From: Amycolatopsis acididurans
GTDB taxonomy: Bacteria > Actinomycetota > Actinomycetes > Mycobacteriales > Pseudonocardiaceae
DNA: 64,000 bases
Assembly (NCBI RefSeq): GCF_012328925.1
Contig: NZ_JAAXLS010000026.1
Span: 23,731-87,730, forward strand
Direction of reading: 5' to 3'
Part shown: in pieces, positions 1 to 8,535 of the stretch
Layout of the letters: each line of letters opens with the position of its first letter
Position numbering within the stretch: the stretch's first letter is position 1
Notes under the pieces: model-generated
Seen by the model: only the letters and a program-made list of their open reading frames with translations
What the model was told of the DNA's origin: nothing
Databases searched by the model: none
Translations under genes and position numbers: made by a program

Positions 1-492
1 CTTGACGCTGGTCACCACGACCAGCACCAGGCACACGGTGCCCGCCAGCGCCAGCAGCATGCCCGGATAGGTCGTGGTGAGGTCCCAGAACGTGCCGGGT
101 ATCGCGGTCAGGCGGCCGGCCGCGTAGCCCCAGGTGATCAGCACGAGGTGCGCGAGCATCAGGTTGAACGAGGTGAAGCCGATGATGCGGTGCCGGCGGA
201 TCAGCTCGTCCTGGCCGAACGCGTGCTCGACCAGGGGAAGGCGCGCCATCATCAGCACCTGCACCAGCAGCAGGTCCGCCGAGAGCAGCCCGGTGATCCG
301 GCCGGCCGAGGTCAGGCCGGTCTCCCATCCGGTGAACGCCTGGAAGCCGCCGCCGGCCGCCCACCAGTAGGCGACGAGCAACAGACTCAGCCACAGCAAG
401 GAGCCCACGGCCAGGCGGACCCCGGCGTCGAGCCGGGCCCGGTTCGACGCCGGGGCGGCCGCGGTGTGCCGGCGCACCGGCACGGCCGTCAT
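1..492 (-). CDS. Ferric-reductase-like transmembrane protein (C-terminus off window)
   Basis: The reading frame is open from an ATG at 492 to the window edge, giving about 164 residues. It shows four hydrophobic segments (roughly residues 28-47, 64-83, 104-124 and 143-163) and histidines just before and inside the third segment (HR-IIGF...LAHLVL), the usual layout of the haem-binding ferric reductase-like domain. It would act in the cytoplasmic membrane and pass electrons from a flavin domain, which may lie beyond the edge. Its ATG overlaps the TGA of the upstream proline-rich protein gene by 4 bp, so the two are probably translationally coupled. Family assignment rests on the hydrophobic pattern and histidines only. 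Confidence 0.7.
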   Translation of the reverse strand, partial: MTAVPVRRHTAAAPASNRARLDAGVRLAVGSLLWLSLLLVAYWWAAGGGFQAFTGWETGLTSAGRITGLLSADLLLVQVLMMARLPLVEHAFGQDELIRRHRIIGFTSFNLMLAHLVLITWGYAAGRLTAIPGTFWDLTTTYPGMLLALAGTVCLVLVVVTSVK

Positions 493-923
493 GTGTTGGA
501 CCCCTGCTGCTGGTCACCGTCACGGAAGGTGCCCCGTCCGCCGCGGCCGTCGAAGTCCGGCGGGGTGCCGTAGCCGCCCGGCAGATGGCGGAAATCCCCG
601 GATCCGGTGCGGTCCGCCTGGCCAGAGCCCGCGGTGGCCCGGCCGACGGCGAAGCCACCGGCCGCACCGGCGACCAGCGCCGCGACGGCGAAACCGGCCA
701 CCACGGCTGACCGGACTCCGCGGTGCTGCGGTGCGGGCGGCGGCGGGGTCGGCCACGCCGCGAGCGACGGGTCCGGCCGGCCCGGCGGCGGAGGTGTCGC
801 CCCGCCCGCGGCGTCGGGCGAGGGTTGCGGCGGAGCGGCCTGTGGTGGGTGGCCGGCACCGCCCTGCTCGGGTGTGGGCGGTTCCCATCGCGAGCCGCTG
901 TGTGGTGTGTCGTTGTCTTGCAC
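489..923 (-). CDS. Proline-rich single-pass membrane protein
   Basis: This 144-residue protein has a Pro/Gly/Ala-rich N-terminal half (to about residue 68), one hydrophobic helix (about 70-94, Ala/Val/Gly-rich) and a short Gly/Asp-rich tail. The GTG at 923 follows an AAGGA ribosome site at a good distance. I recognise no catalytic domain. The 4-bp overlap with the ferric-reductase-like gene downstream suggests an accessory subunit or a cell-envelope anchor for that electron-transfer system (inference). It could also be an unrelated small membrane protein. Confidence 0.65.
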   Translation of the reverse strand: MQDNDTPHSGSRWEPPTPEQGGAGHPPQAAPPQPSPDAAGGATPPPPGRPDPSLAAWPTPPPPAPQHRGVRSAVVAGFAVAALVAGAAGGFAVGRATAGSGQADRTGSGDFRHLPGGYGTPPDFDGRGGRGTFRDGDQQQGSNT

Positions 924-1008
924 GGCGATCCTTCTGTCCGGGTCGGCACATCGTGACCCGGCTGCCTGAGATCACCTGAAAAAAGGCCTGTGTGTCAGCT
1001 ATGAACGA

Positions 1009-1041
1009 GGGCGAGCGGGACCCGCTTGATCCCGCTCGCCC
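1009..1041 (-). terminator. Hairpin after the secreted-protein gene
   Basis: Perfect 12-bp arms (1009-1020 and 1030-1041, GGGCGAGCGGGA and its complement) flank a 9-nt loop. It starts 14 bp past the stop at 1055 and has no clear T-run, as is common in high-GC actinomycetes. Confidence 0.65.
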
Positions 1042-1054
1042 GTGGTCTTCCGGT

Positions 1055-1555
1055 TCAGATGGCGCTGCAGGGGCGCTGGGGCGGCATCGGCGCCTGGACC
1101 CAGGACGGCACGGCGCGCAGCAGGATGCTGCTGCCGATGCCGGCCTGACTGGTCGACCAGGCGAGCGGGTCCGCCGGTGCGCTCGCGTAGCCCTCCAGCA
1201 TGTCGGCCAGCCCGATCGCGAACGAGCCTCCCGCCGTGGTCGGCGCCACCCCGGCCCGCCGGTACGCGGTGTCGACGGCGTCGGCGAAGCGCTGGACGTG
1301 CGCGTCGTCGGCTCCGGTCCGCAGCACGAGATTGTCGGCCCTGCTCAGCGAGTGTCCGAGCGCCACGGAGTCGCCGGTGTACCCGGCCGTACAGATCAAC
1401 CGGGCACCTTGCGGGCCGTCGCCCTGGGCCAGTGCCTGCGCGATCTGCGTCATGGCATCGGGCTCGGCCGCCGAAGCGGCCGGGGTGAACAGGATCGTCA
1501 TGCCGGCCGCCAGCATGACGGCCGGCGTCGTGCCCACAAGTCGGGAGATCGCCAT
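1055..1555 (-). CDS. Small secreted protein of unknown function
   Basis: The protein has 166 residues from the ATG at 1555, which follows a GGAG site seven bases upstream. Residues 1-35 form a Sec signal peptide with a likely Ala-Ser-Ala cleavage site before AEPDAM. The mature part is about 130 residues with only two cysteines, in LICTAGY and near the C-terminus (RPCSAI), which could form one disulphide. It contains no motif that I can tie to an enzyme family. A longer in-frame extension upstream overlaps the FprB-like gene antisense-free and lacks a ribosome site, so I reject it. The gene has its own terminator and looks monocistronic, and nothing ties it to the catabolic genes. Confidence 0.6.
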   Translation of the reverse strand: MAISRLVGTTPAVMLAAGMTILFTPAASAAEPDAMTQIAQALAQGDGPQGARLICTAGYTGDSVALGHSLSRADNLVLRTGADDAHVQRFADAVDTAYRRAGVAPTTAGGSFAIGLADMLEGYASAPADPLAWSTSQAGIGSSILLRAVPSWVQAPMPPQRPCSAI

Positions 1556-1644
1556 TGAATGCTCCGTTCGGACCGAAAATCTACAGCCTTTAGGCTGACA
1601 GGTCCGGCGCCCGGGGTCAAGCGTTGCCCCCGGGGCGAGCGCGT

Positions 1645-3306
1645 TCATCGTCCATTGGCGACGGAGAGCATGTCCTCCATGGTCACGAACTTGACGCGCG
1701 GCCGACCGGCCGCCGCGCCCCGCTCGCGCTCGGCCGCATCGATGCGCTGCCAGCCCGCCACATCGACGACTTCGGGCACTCGCTCGTTCATCAGGGCCGC
1801 GAAGTCCTCGTGCGTGCGCACCGGTTTGCCCAGTCGTCCGGCGGCGAAGTCGTCGATGAGCGCGGCGACCGTCTCCTCCGCGCAGACCTTGTTGCTGCCG
1901 ATGACCCCCGTGGGGCCGCGTTTGATCCAGCCCGCGCAATACACTCCCGCCAGCGTCTCGCCGGTCTCCGGCTCCAGGACGCGACCGGAGCGGTTGGGCA
2001 GGATGGCTTTCGCCGGGTCGAAGGGCAAACCCGCGAGGGGTTGCGAGGCGAAGCCGATCGCGCGCACGACCAGTGACGCCTCGAGCGTGCGCGTCGTGCC
2101 GGTGTCCACGAGCAGCGGCTCGCCGCCCGAGCGGTCGATTCGCTGGCCGGCGAGGGTGATGCTCTCCACCGAAGTCGTGCCGTTCAGCGCGAGGGGGACC
2201 GACAGGAAACGCAGGTCGATTCGACGACGGGCACCGGAAGCCGCGGCGTTCAGGATGACCTGGGCACGTCGTCGCCGGGAATCGTCCGTTGTGGTGCTCA
2301 GCGAGGACTCGAAGTGCGCGAATTCCTCCTGCGGGCAGGTCACGGTCAGATCGACGCCCGGGAGCTGCGAGAGTTCCTCCAGCTCGCCGGCGCTGCACGC
2401 GATCGACTCCGGGCCACGGCGGCCGACGATGACCACCTCCCGGATGTTGCTGCGGCGCAACGCTTCGAGCGCATGGTCGGCGATGTCCGTTCGCGACAGT
2501 GCCGAGGGATCGCGGCTGAGCACGCGCCCGATGTCGAGTGCCACGTTGCCGTTTCCGATGATCACGGCGCGCTCGCCGGACAGGTCCACGGAGTCCGCGG
2601 AGTGGTCCGGATGGCCGTTGTACCAGGCCACGAAGTCCTTGGCACCATGCGAACCCGGCAGGTCCTCGCCATCGATGCCGAGTCGCCTGTCGTCCTGCGC
2701 GCCCGTCGCGACGATCACGGCGTGGTGGTACTCCAGCAGCTCCTCGACCGTGATGTCGGTGTCCACGTGCACAGCGAAGAAGCAGTGCACGTTCGGCCGG
2801 GCCAGCACGGAGGCGAACCGGTCGCCGATCAGCTTGGTGTGCGGGTGATCCGGCGCCACTCCGGACCGCACGAGACCGAACGGCGCCGGTTGCCGGTCCA
2901 GCACCGTGACCCGCGTGCCGCGGTTGGTGGCGAGTTCGGTGATCGCGTAGCAGGCCGCGGGGCCGGTGCCGATCACGGCGACCCGCAGCTCCTCGGCATC
3001 CTCGGGAGGCCGGGGACGCCGGTGGTGAACCGGGATCCGGTCATAGTCCGAAATGGGCGAGAAGTAGCTCGCGTTGACGTCCAGGTAGTCCGACAGCTCC
3101 GCGGGAAGGCCGTGGTCGGGGTGGATGGCGTCGACCGGGCACTCCTCGACACACGCGCCGCAGTCGATGCAGACCGCGGGGTCGATGTAAAGCTGCTCGG
3201 CGGTCTCGAACTCCGGGTCGCCCGGCCTCGGACGGATACATTGGACCGGGCACACGCTGACACATGAAGCGTCGCGACAACAGCCCTGAGTAATGACGAA
3301 CGTCAT
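1645..3306 (-). CDS. Ferredoxin/ferredoxin-NADP reductase fusion, FprB type (copy 1)
   Basis: This 553-residue protein starts with a 7Fe-type ferredoxin domain: a CC...C...C-P cluster motif near residues 9-23 and a CIDCGACVEECP motif near residues 42-53. An adrenodoxin-reductase-like FAD/NADP domain follows, with GTGPAACYA near 113 for FAD and GNGNVALDIG near 245 for NADP. It should take electrons from NADPH and pass them through its own cluster to a cytochrome P450. Length and order match mycobacterial FprB. It is divergent from P450 no. 1 across a 105-bp promoter region with an inverted repeat, so that P450 is the likely partner. A paralogue lies at 41972-43573. The ATG at 3306 has an AGGAG site. 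Confidence 0.9.
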   Translation of the reverse strand: MTFVITQGCCRDASCVSVCPVQCIRPRPGDPEFETAEQLYIDPAVCIDCGACVEECPVDAIHPDHGLPAELSDYLDVNASYFSPISDYDRIPVHHRRPRPPEDAEELRVAVIGTGPAACYAITELATNRGTRVTVLDRQPAPFGLVRSGVAPDHPHTKLIGDRFASVLARPNVHCFFAVHVDTDITVEELLEYHHAVIVATGAQDDRRLGIDGEDLPGSHGAKDFVAWYNGHPDHSADSVDLSGERAVIIGNGNVALDIGRVLSRDPSALSRTDIADHALEALRRSNIREVVIVGRRGPESIACSAGELEELSQLPGVDLTVTCPQEEFAHFESSLSTTTDDSRRRRAQVILNAAASGARRRIDLRFLSVPLALNGTTSVESITLAGQRIDRSGGEPLLVDTGTTRTLEASLVVRAIGFASQPLAGLPFDPAKAILPNRSGRVLEPETGETLAGVYCAGWIKRGPTGVIGSNKVCAEETVAALIDDFAAGRLGKPVRTHEDFAALMNERVPEVVDVAGWQRIDAAERERGAAAGRPRVKFVTMEDMLSVANGR

Positions 3307-3339
3307 CTCCTAGTGTGCCTCCTCGCACTGGCTTGACAG

Positions 3340-3368
3340 CTCATCATAGTAATCTTTGTTAAGATGAG
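3340..3368. promoter_or_regulatory. Inverted repeat in divergent fprB-like/P450 promoter
   Basis: CTCATC at 3340-3345 pairs with GATGAG at 3363-3368, and the 10-base arms match at 8 positions. A tighter palindrome sits inside it, ATCTT-TGTT-AAGAT at 3352-3365. Its half-site resembles those in other intergenic regions of this window, so it may be the binding site of a local regulator that controls both divergent genes. The binding protein is unknown. Confidence 0.5.
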
Positions 3369-3411
3369 GCACAATGGTCACCGTCGGCGCGGACGGGAAG
3401 GAAGCGGCACG

Positions 3412-4653
3412 ATGAACGCGAAGAAGGACCTGGCGGTCGAGTTCGATCACCACTCCCCGGACTTCAACCGCGATCCGGTACCGGATCTGGCGGCCCTGCG
3501 GAAGAAATGCCCGCTCGGCTACACCGAAAGCCATGACGGCTACTGGGTAGCGACCACTTACGACAACGCGCGGCGGGTGCTGAGCGAGCCGGAGAACTTC
3601 ACCGTCGAGCGCAGCGCCGACGGCCTGCGTGGCGGCAAGCTGATCCCCTCGGCGCCGCACGCCCCGCTGATCCTTCCCGGCGCGCTGGACGGCAAGCCGC
3701 ACGATCGCCTGCGGGATCCGCTGCGCCGCTATTTCCTGCGCCCGTACGTGGAAAAGCGCATGGCCGACACGGTCCGCGGCATCGTGCGCGACCTCATCGC
3801 CGGCCTGCGCACGCGCGAGGAGTTCGACTTCGCCGCCGAGTTCAGCTTCGAGCTGACCGTACGCACGATCTTCCACTTCGTGGGGCTGGACAACGACATC
3901 GCCGACAAAGCCGAGTTCATCCGGATGCTCGAGGACGCGTTCGCGATCGACCCCGAGGCCGGCTCCGACCGGGATTCGGTCGCCGAAGTCACGTCGTCGC
4001 GGTACCTCGAAGCCGAAGCGCTGGTCCGGCGCGTCGTCGAGACACGCAAGGCCGCCGACGATCCCGGGGACGACCTCATCGGCATCATGGTCGCGGCGGA
4101 ACCGGCGCTCGCCGTCGACGAGATCGTGTCGCTGACCCTGTCGCTGGTACTCGGCGGCGTGCGCACCACGGCCGCGACGCTGGAGAACATCGTCTGGCAC
4201 CTGGACGCCGACCGCGAGCTGCGCCGGGAACTGGCGGCCGACCGCGGCAGGATCCCGCGCGTGGTCGACGAGCTCGTCCGCTACTACCCCGCCACACCGG
4301 TGGTCGCCAGGACCGCCGTGCGCGACGTGGAGCTCGACGGCGTGCCGATCAAGGAGGGCGACCGCATCGCGGCCGTCATCCCCGCCGCGAACCTCGACGA
4401 GGACCGGTTCCCCTGCGCGGAACGCATCGACCCGGACCGGCGGGACGGGCCGCCGCTCACGTTCGGCGCCGGAATCCACTACTGCATGGGTGTCTGGCTC
4501 GCCAAGATGGAGCTTCGCCTTGCGATCGAGGGCCTGCTGGACAACATGCCCGGCTACACGGTGGACCGCGAAAAGTCCCGCCGGTTTGAGAAACTCGGGG
4601 TGAACAACGGCTGGGCGAGGCTCGTCGTGCACCCCGGGCCGGCGACACGGTGA
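3412..4653 (+). CDS. Cytochrome P450 (no. 1)
   Basis: This soluble bacterial class I P450 has 413 residues. The haem loop is FGAGIHYCMG with the thiolate ligand at Cys358, and the K-helix ExxR is at 287-290. The I-helix oxygen-binding stretch is unusual: GGVRTT at 248-253, with Arg where most P450s carry an acidic residue, so proton delivery may differ. An ATG 48 bp upstream is also in frame, but ATG 3412 follows a GGAAGGAAG site and fits P450 length. FprB copy 1 is divergent and probably supplies electrons. It is the most divergent of the three P450s here. The substrate is not predictable from the sequence. Confidence 0.9.
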   Translation: MNAKKDLAVEFDHHSPDFNRDPVPDLAALRKKCPLGYTESHDGYWVATTYDNARRVLSEPENFTVERSADGLRGGKLIPSAPHAPLILPGALDGKPHDRLRDPLRRYFLRPYVEKRMADTVRGIVRDLIAGLRTREEFDFAAEFSFELTVRTIFHFVGLDNDIADKAEFIRMLEDAFAIDPEAGSDRDSVAEVTSSRYLEAEALVRRVVETRKAADDPGDDLIGIMVAAEPALAVDEIVSLTLSLVLGGVRTTAATLENIVWHLDADRELRRELAADRGRIPRVVDELVRYYPATPVVARTAVRDVELDGVPIKEGDRIAAVIPAANLDEDRFPCAERIDPDRRDGPPLTFGAGIHYCMGVWLAKMELRLAIEGLLDNMPGYTVDREKSRRFEKLGVNNGWARLVVHPGPATR

Positions 4654-4734
4654 TCCGCCGATCAGCGCCGATCCCCGCCTAATCTGTGTAAAATTAACTA
4701 CAATTAGCCCTTGAAGCCCTGCTGGGAGCCGTAC

Positions 4735-5577
4735 ATGCTCGATCATCTGGACCCGCCGCGCCGAGCGCGCGTGCAGCCCCGCCTCGCCGAGGCGATCGCG
4801 GCCGAGCTGCGCGAACGGATCCTCAACGGGGCATACGGCGAGGGCATGCTGCCCAAGCAGGAAGAGCTTATCGCCGAGTTCGGCGTCAGCGGGCCGCCGG
4901 TACGTGAGGCGCTGCGCATCCTGGAGGTCGACGGCCTGATCACGGTGCGCCGGGGCAAGGTCGGCGGCGCCGTGGTGCACCGGCCGGACGGCGGCGCGGT
5001 GTCGCACGCGCTGGGCATGACGCTGCAGGGCGAGCGCGTGTCGCTGCGCGACGTGGCCGAATCGGTGCTCCAGCTGGAACCGATGTGCGCCGCCGGCTGC
5101 GCGCGCATGCCGGACCGCGCCACGCTGCTGCGCCCGGTTCTGGAAGCCAACATCGCCGAGACCGAAAAGGCCATCGGGGACGGGCCGGCGTTCACCCACC
5201 GGTCCCGGCTCTTCCACGACCTGATCGTCGCCCACGTGCCGCAGGTGACGATCCGCCTGGTCGTGCGCAGCGTGCTGGCGGTGTGGACCGCGCAGGAGGA
5301 GACGTGGGCACACGAGGTGGCCGAGGCCGGCCGCTACCCTAACCGGCGTGAGCAGCGCGCCGTCCTCGACGCGCACAAGCGCATCGCCGAGATGATCTTC
5401 AAGGGCGACGCGGACGAGGCCGAGCGTCTCGCCCGTGCCCACACCCGCGGCGTGCAGAAACGGGTGATCGCGGAGTTCGGCAACCGCACGGTGGACGCGT
5501 CCTCGGCGCGTGCGGTACGGGGTTTGCGCGAGGTCACCGCGCGGCATTCCGACCTGCAGCTGCGCCAGCAGGCCTGA
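4735..5577 (+). CDS. GntR family (FadR/FCD) transcriptional regulator
   Basis: The 280-residue protein has an N-terminal winged helix (about 10-85) with the GntR hallmark GMLPKQEELIAEFGVSGPPVREALRIL, here split for length as LPKQEEL and PPVREALRILE. An all-helical FCD effector domain (about 100-245) carries the histidines expected to bind a metal or acid ligand (HRSRLFHDLI and later His residues). FCD regulators usually sense organic acids or acyl-CoAs. ATG 4735 is preferred to an in-frame TTG at 4711. The 81-bp gap after the P450 holds AT-rich sequence and probably its own promoter. It is the only GntR-type candidate in the window for the recurring AT-rich palindromes (inference). Confidence 0.85.
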   Translation: MLDHLDPPRRARVQPRLAEAIAAELRERILNGAYGEGMLPKQEELIAEFGVSGPPVREALRILEVDGLITVRRGKVGGAVVHRPDGGAVSHALGMTLQGERVSLRDVAESVLQLEPMCAAGCARMPDRATLLRPVLEANIAETEKAIGDGPAFTHRSRLFHDLIVAHVPQVTIRLVVRSVLAVWTAQEETWAHEVAEAGRYPNRREQRAVLDAHKRIAEMIFKGDADEAERLARAHTRGVQKRVIAEFGNRTVDASSARAVRGLREVTARHSDLQLRQQA

Positions 5578-5582
5578 CCGGA

Positions 5583-5604
5583 GGGGCCCGGCGAACCGGG
5601 CCCC
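5583..5604. terminator. Hairpin between convergent genes
   Basis: Perfect 9-bp arms GGGGCCCGG and CCGGGCCCC flank a CGAA tetraloop. It lies between the stop of the GntR gene and the stop of the acyl-CoA dehydrogenase gene, so it can end transcription from both sides. No T-run is present. Confidence 0.65.
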
Positions 5605-5612
5605 GGCACGCT

Positions 5613-6722
5613 TCACCGCGGTAACCCCAGCACGCGCTGGGCCAGGATGTTCAGCTGAATCTGTTCCGAACCGCCGTAGATCGACGCGGCCCGCGAGTAC
5701 AGGTAGCGCCGCAGCCAGGGTGAGGTCTCCGCACCCAGCAAGGCCGCCGGGCCGAGCAGCTTGACGGCGCTTTCGTGCAGCGCCTGGTCGACCTCGGTCA
5801 TCAGCAGTTTGTCCACCGACATCTCCGGCCCCGGCGGGGTGTCGGAATCGTCGCGTTCGCCCAGCCTGCGGCCCACATGCTGGCTCAGCACGCGGTACAG
5901 CACTTCCAGCCGCCCCAGCTCCCGGCGCGCCAGCGGATCGCCGGGGCGGGTGCGGGCCAGCTCCCCGCGTAGCTCGTGCAGGGCGGCGCCGAACTTCGAC
6001 AGGTACCCGACGTCGGCCGCGCCACGCTCGTAGGCGACCGTCATCATCGCGATGCCCCAGCCGTCTCCCTCCGCGCCGACGCGGTTCTCCGCCGGAACCT
6101 CGACGCCGTCGAGGAAGATCTCGGAGAACTCGGACTCGTCGGTGATCGCGCGGATCGGGCGGACCTGCACCCCCGGCAGCCGCATCGGCACGATGAACGC
6201 GGAAATCCCCTTGTGCCGCCCGTCGGCCGGGCCGGTGCGGGCCAGCAGCAGGCAGTAGTCGGCGTAATCCCCGTACGTCGTCCAGACCTTCTGCCCGGTG
6301 ATCGTGTACGTGCCGTCGCCGGGCACCGCACGGGTGGCGATCCCGGCGAGGTCCGAACCGGCGTTCGGCTCGCTGAAGCCCTGGCCCCAGTAGTCGTCGC
6401 CGCTGAGCAGGCCGGGGAGGTAGCGCCGGCACTGTTCCTCGGTCCCCCATTTCAGCAGGGCCCGGCCGAGGTAGCCGATGCGCGGCGCGTCGGGGGCGCC
6501 GAACTCGCCGATCTCCTCGTTGAGCACGACGTCGTAGATGTTGCCGAGGCCCTGGCCGCCGTACTCGCGGGGCCAGGACAGGCCGACCCAGCCGCCGCGG
6601 AACAGCGTCTGGTGCCAGCGCTTGAGGAACAGCGCGTGTGGTTCGTCCGGTTCCGGCTCGATCACGTTCGCCGCGAGCCAGGTCCGCAGCCGGGCGCGGA
6701 ACTCCGCGAGGTCCTCGGTCAT
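5613..6722 (-). CDS. Acyl-CoA dehydrogenase, catalytic-type subunit (pair 1)
   Basis: This 369-residue flavoprotein would form the alpha,beta-double bond of an acyl-CoA. The substrate/FAD loop FSEPNAGSD is at 116-124, the likely catalytic base is Glu232 in AYERG, and the C-terminal FAD motif is YGGSEQIQLNILAQRVLG. Its ATG overlaps the stop of a second, divergent acyl-CoA dehydrogenase gene. Such adjacent dissimilar pairs are typical of the alpha2-beta2 dehydrogenases of steroid catabolism (ChsE type), where only one subunit carries the base. That assembly is inferred from the pairing. It is last in the three-gene minus-strand operon 8445-5613. Confidence 0.88.
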   Translation of the reverse strand: MTEDLAEFRARLRTWLAANVIEPEPDEPHALFLKRWHQTLFRGGWVGLSWPREYGGQGLGNIYDVVLNEEIGEFGAPDAPRIGYLGRALLKWGTEEQCRRYLPGLLSGDDYWGQGFSEPNAGSDLAGIATRAVPGDGTYTITGQKVWTTYGDYADYCLLLARTGPADGRHKGISAFIVPMRLPGVQVRPIRAITDESEFSEIFLDGVEVPAENRVGAEGDGWGIAMMTVAYERGAADVGYLSKFGAALHELRGELARTRPGDPLARRELGRLEVLYRVLSQHVGRRLGERDDSDTPPGPEMSVDKLLMTEVDQALHESAVKLLGPAALLGAETSPWLRRYLYSRAASIYGGSEQIQLNILAQRVLGLPR

Positions 6723-7639
6723 CGTCCGGCCCCTTCCAGTTCGTCGTGCAGCAGTCCGTAGAGGTGCTCGGCCGAGCCGAACACGGCCGCATCGGCCACC
6801 ACGCGGCGCAGGTGCAGGTGCGCCGGGAACTCCCAGGTGATCGCGACTCCGCCGAACACCTGGATCGCGGCCTCGACGACGGACACCGCCGCCTCGGACG
6901 CGTAGGCCTTGGCCACCAGCGTCGCCGTGTGCGGGTCTTCGCCGGTGTCGATCGCGCGTGCGGCGTGGGTCAGCGTGCTGCGCATGGCTTCGACCTCGGT
7001 GAAGGCACGCGCGAGGATGTGCTGGATCGCCTGGAACGACCCGATGGCCTGGCCGAACTGCACGCGCTGCTTGGCGTACTCGACCGCCTTGGCGAACAGG
7101 CCCTCGGCCGCGCCGAGCAGGTCGGCGGTCACGAGCAGCCGCGCGAAATCCTCACACTGCCGCGCGTCGACGGCCCCGAGCCGCTCCGGCACGCCCTCCG
7201 TGCGCGCCACGCCCCGGGTGAGATCCCCGGCGGGCACCGGTTCACCGATCGCGACGGCGACCAGTTCCCCGCCGTCGATCGCGATCGCCCTGCCGAGCGA
7301 GGTGGTGTCCCAGGCCGTTCCGCCGGCCGCGCCCAGGGCGCCGAAATCGTCGGCCAGTACCACGGTCGCGGGCTCTTCCGGGGCGGCACCGGCCAGCCGC
7401 AGCGCCTCGCCCGCCACCAGGGATCCGACCAGCGGCGCGCCGCAGACCACTTTGGACAGCTCGGCCACCACGAGCGCGGTCTGCGTGGCCGTGGCCATCG
7501 GCGCACCGTCGTCGCCCGCGTCCCGCAACGCCGTGAAACCGGTCTCGTTCAACGCTTTCCAGCAGCCGTCGTGCCGACCGGCATCGCAGTGCCCGGCGAT
7601 CTCCGCCGCGGTCTCGCGCAGCAGCGCGTCCTCGTTCAT
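6719..7639 (-). CDS. Acyl-CoA dehydrogenase, second subunit (pair 1)
   Basis: The 306-residue protein belongs to the acyl-CoA dehydrogenase superfamily but is short. It has QRVQFGQAIGSFQAIQH near 215 and FGGVAITWEFPAHLHLRR near 270, both FAD/dimer-interface motifs, but no clear catalytic Glu and no FSEPxAGSD loop. This fits the non-catalytic, FAD-contributing subunit of a heteromeric enzyme with its 4-bp-overlapping neighbour. The ATG at 7639 overlaps the upstream crotonase stop as ATGA; an in-frame ATG four codons earlier is the alternative start. Confidence 0.85.
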   Translation of the reverse strand: MNEDALLRETAAEIAGHCDAGRHDGCWKALNETGFTALRDAGDDGAPMATATQTALVVAELSKVVCGAPLVGSLVAGEALRLAGAAPEEPATVVLADDFGALGAAGGTAWDTTSLGRAIAIDGGELVAVAIGEPVPAGDLTRGVARTEGVPERLGAVDARQCEDFARLLVTADLLGAAEGLFAKAVEYAKQRVQFGQAIGSFQAIQHILARAFTEVEAMRSTLTHAARAIDTGEDPHTATLVAKAYASEAAVSVVEAAIQVFGGVAITWEFPAHLHLRRVVADAAVFGSAEHLYGLLHDELEGAGR

Positions 7640-8445
7640 CGTTTCCACCATTGCGCGGGCTTCGCCGCCTTCCGGTCGAGTCCTTCGGCGCCGAGGGGGT
7701 TGCCGACCTGGGTGTACATCAGCGCGGTGTCCAGTGCCTGCGCGCGCGTGCGGTCCAGCGACTGCCACATGGCCTTGACCGTGCCCTGGATCGCGGCCGG
7801 TGGTTGCGCGGCGATCGCGTCGGCGAGCTGCCTGGCGCGCGCGTCGAGTTCGTCCCTCGGCACGATCTCGGTGACCAGGCCGGCCGATTTCGCGGTCTCC
7901 GCGGTCATCCGCTCGTACAGCCCGAGCAGCGCCATCCGCAGCGTCTCGGAGAAGTGCATCCGGTAGGACAGCGCGATCGGTTCCAGCGCTGCGACCATGC
8001 CGTAGGTCACGTGCGGGTCGAAGAACGTCGCCTCCGGGCTGCAGATCACGATGTCGCATTCGGTGATCCAGTAGAACGCGCCACCGGCGCACATTCCCTG
8101 CACCGCGGCCACGACCGGCTTCCACACGCCGTTGCGCTTCGGGCTGAGCTGATGCCCGGGGTCCTCGTTCTCGGCCCACGGCGCGGCCTTGTCCAGCCAC
8201 GGGCTGTCGGAAGCCCCGGTGCGCTCGGTGACGTCCAGTCCGGTCGAGAACGCGCGATCGCCGGCCGCCCGCAGGACGACGGCGTTGATTTCCGGATCCT
8301 CGCGTATCTCCGTCCACAAGCGAGCGAAGTCGGCACGCATCGCTTCGTTGAACGCGTTGAGCACGTCGGGCCGGTTGAGCGTGACGACCGCGACTCCGGT
8401 GTCGGTGCGCTCCAGCAGAATCGTCTCGTAGGGGTGCCCGGTCAT
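7636..8445 (-). CDS. Crotonase-fold protein lacking both hydratase glutamates
   Basis: This 269-residue enoyl-CoA hydratase/isomerase superfamily protein has the oxyanion-hole segments (FSTGLDV and MCAGGAFYW). At the two positions where true hydratases carry catalytic Glu it reads AGGAFYW and DPHVTYG, with neither Glu. It may therefore be an isomerase, a dehalogenase/hydrolase-like crotonase, or another CoA enzyme rather than a standard hydratase. It is the first gene of the operon with dehydrogenase pair 1 and divergent from an SDR. The ATG at 8445 has a GAGGG site upstream. Confidence 0.8.
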   Translation of the reverse strand: MTGHPYETILLERTDTGVAVVTLNRPDVLNAFNEAMRADFARLWTEIREDPEINAVVLRAAGDRAFSTGLDVTERTGASDSPWLDKAAPWAENEDPGHQLSPKRNGVWKPVVAAVQGMCAGGAFYWITECDIVICSPEATFFDPHVTYGMVAALEPIALSYRMHFSETLRMALLGLYERMTAETAKSAGLVTEIVPRDELDARARQLADAIAAQPPAAIQGTVKAMWQSLDRTRAQALDTALMYTQVGNPLGAEGLDRKAAKPAQWWKR

Positions 8446-8483
8446 GGAACCCTCATCTTTCAGCACGGGTTGATACGGTACCT

Positions 8484-8500
8484 TATCTTTAATATCTTTA
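8484..8500. promoter_or_regulatory. Tandem TATCTTTA repeats in divergent promoter region
   Basis: TATCTTTA occurs at 8484-8491 and again at 8493-8500, one base apart, in the AT-rich 90-bp gap between the crotonase operon (minus) and the SDR (plus). The half-site resembles the other AT-rich intergenic sites. It could be a regulator site or part of overlapping promoters. Confidence 0.4.
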
Positions 8501-8535
8501 CATACATTCATGGCGTCATCGAGGACAGGAGCGAC

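Noticed and set aside
3310..6792. Very long minus-strand open frame of over 1,100 codons across P450 no. 1, the GntR gene and the dehydrogenase
   Set aside because: It is antisense to well-supported genes on the plus strand and out of frame with the dehydrogenase; composition is the Arg/Pro/Gly-rich pattern of a high-GC shadow frame.
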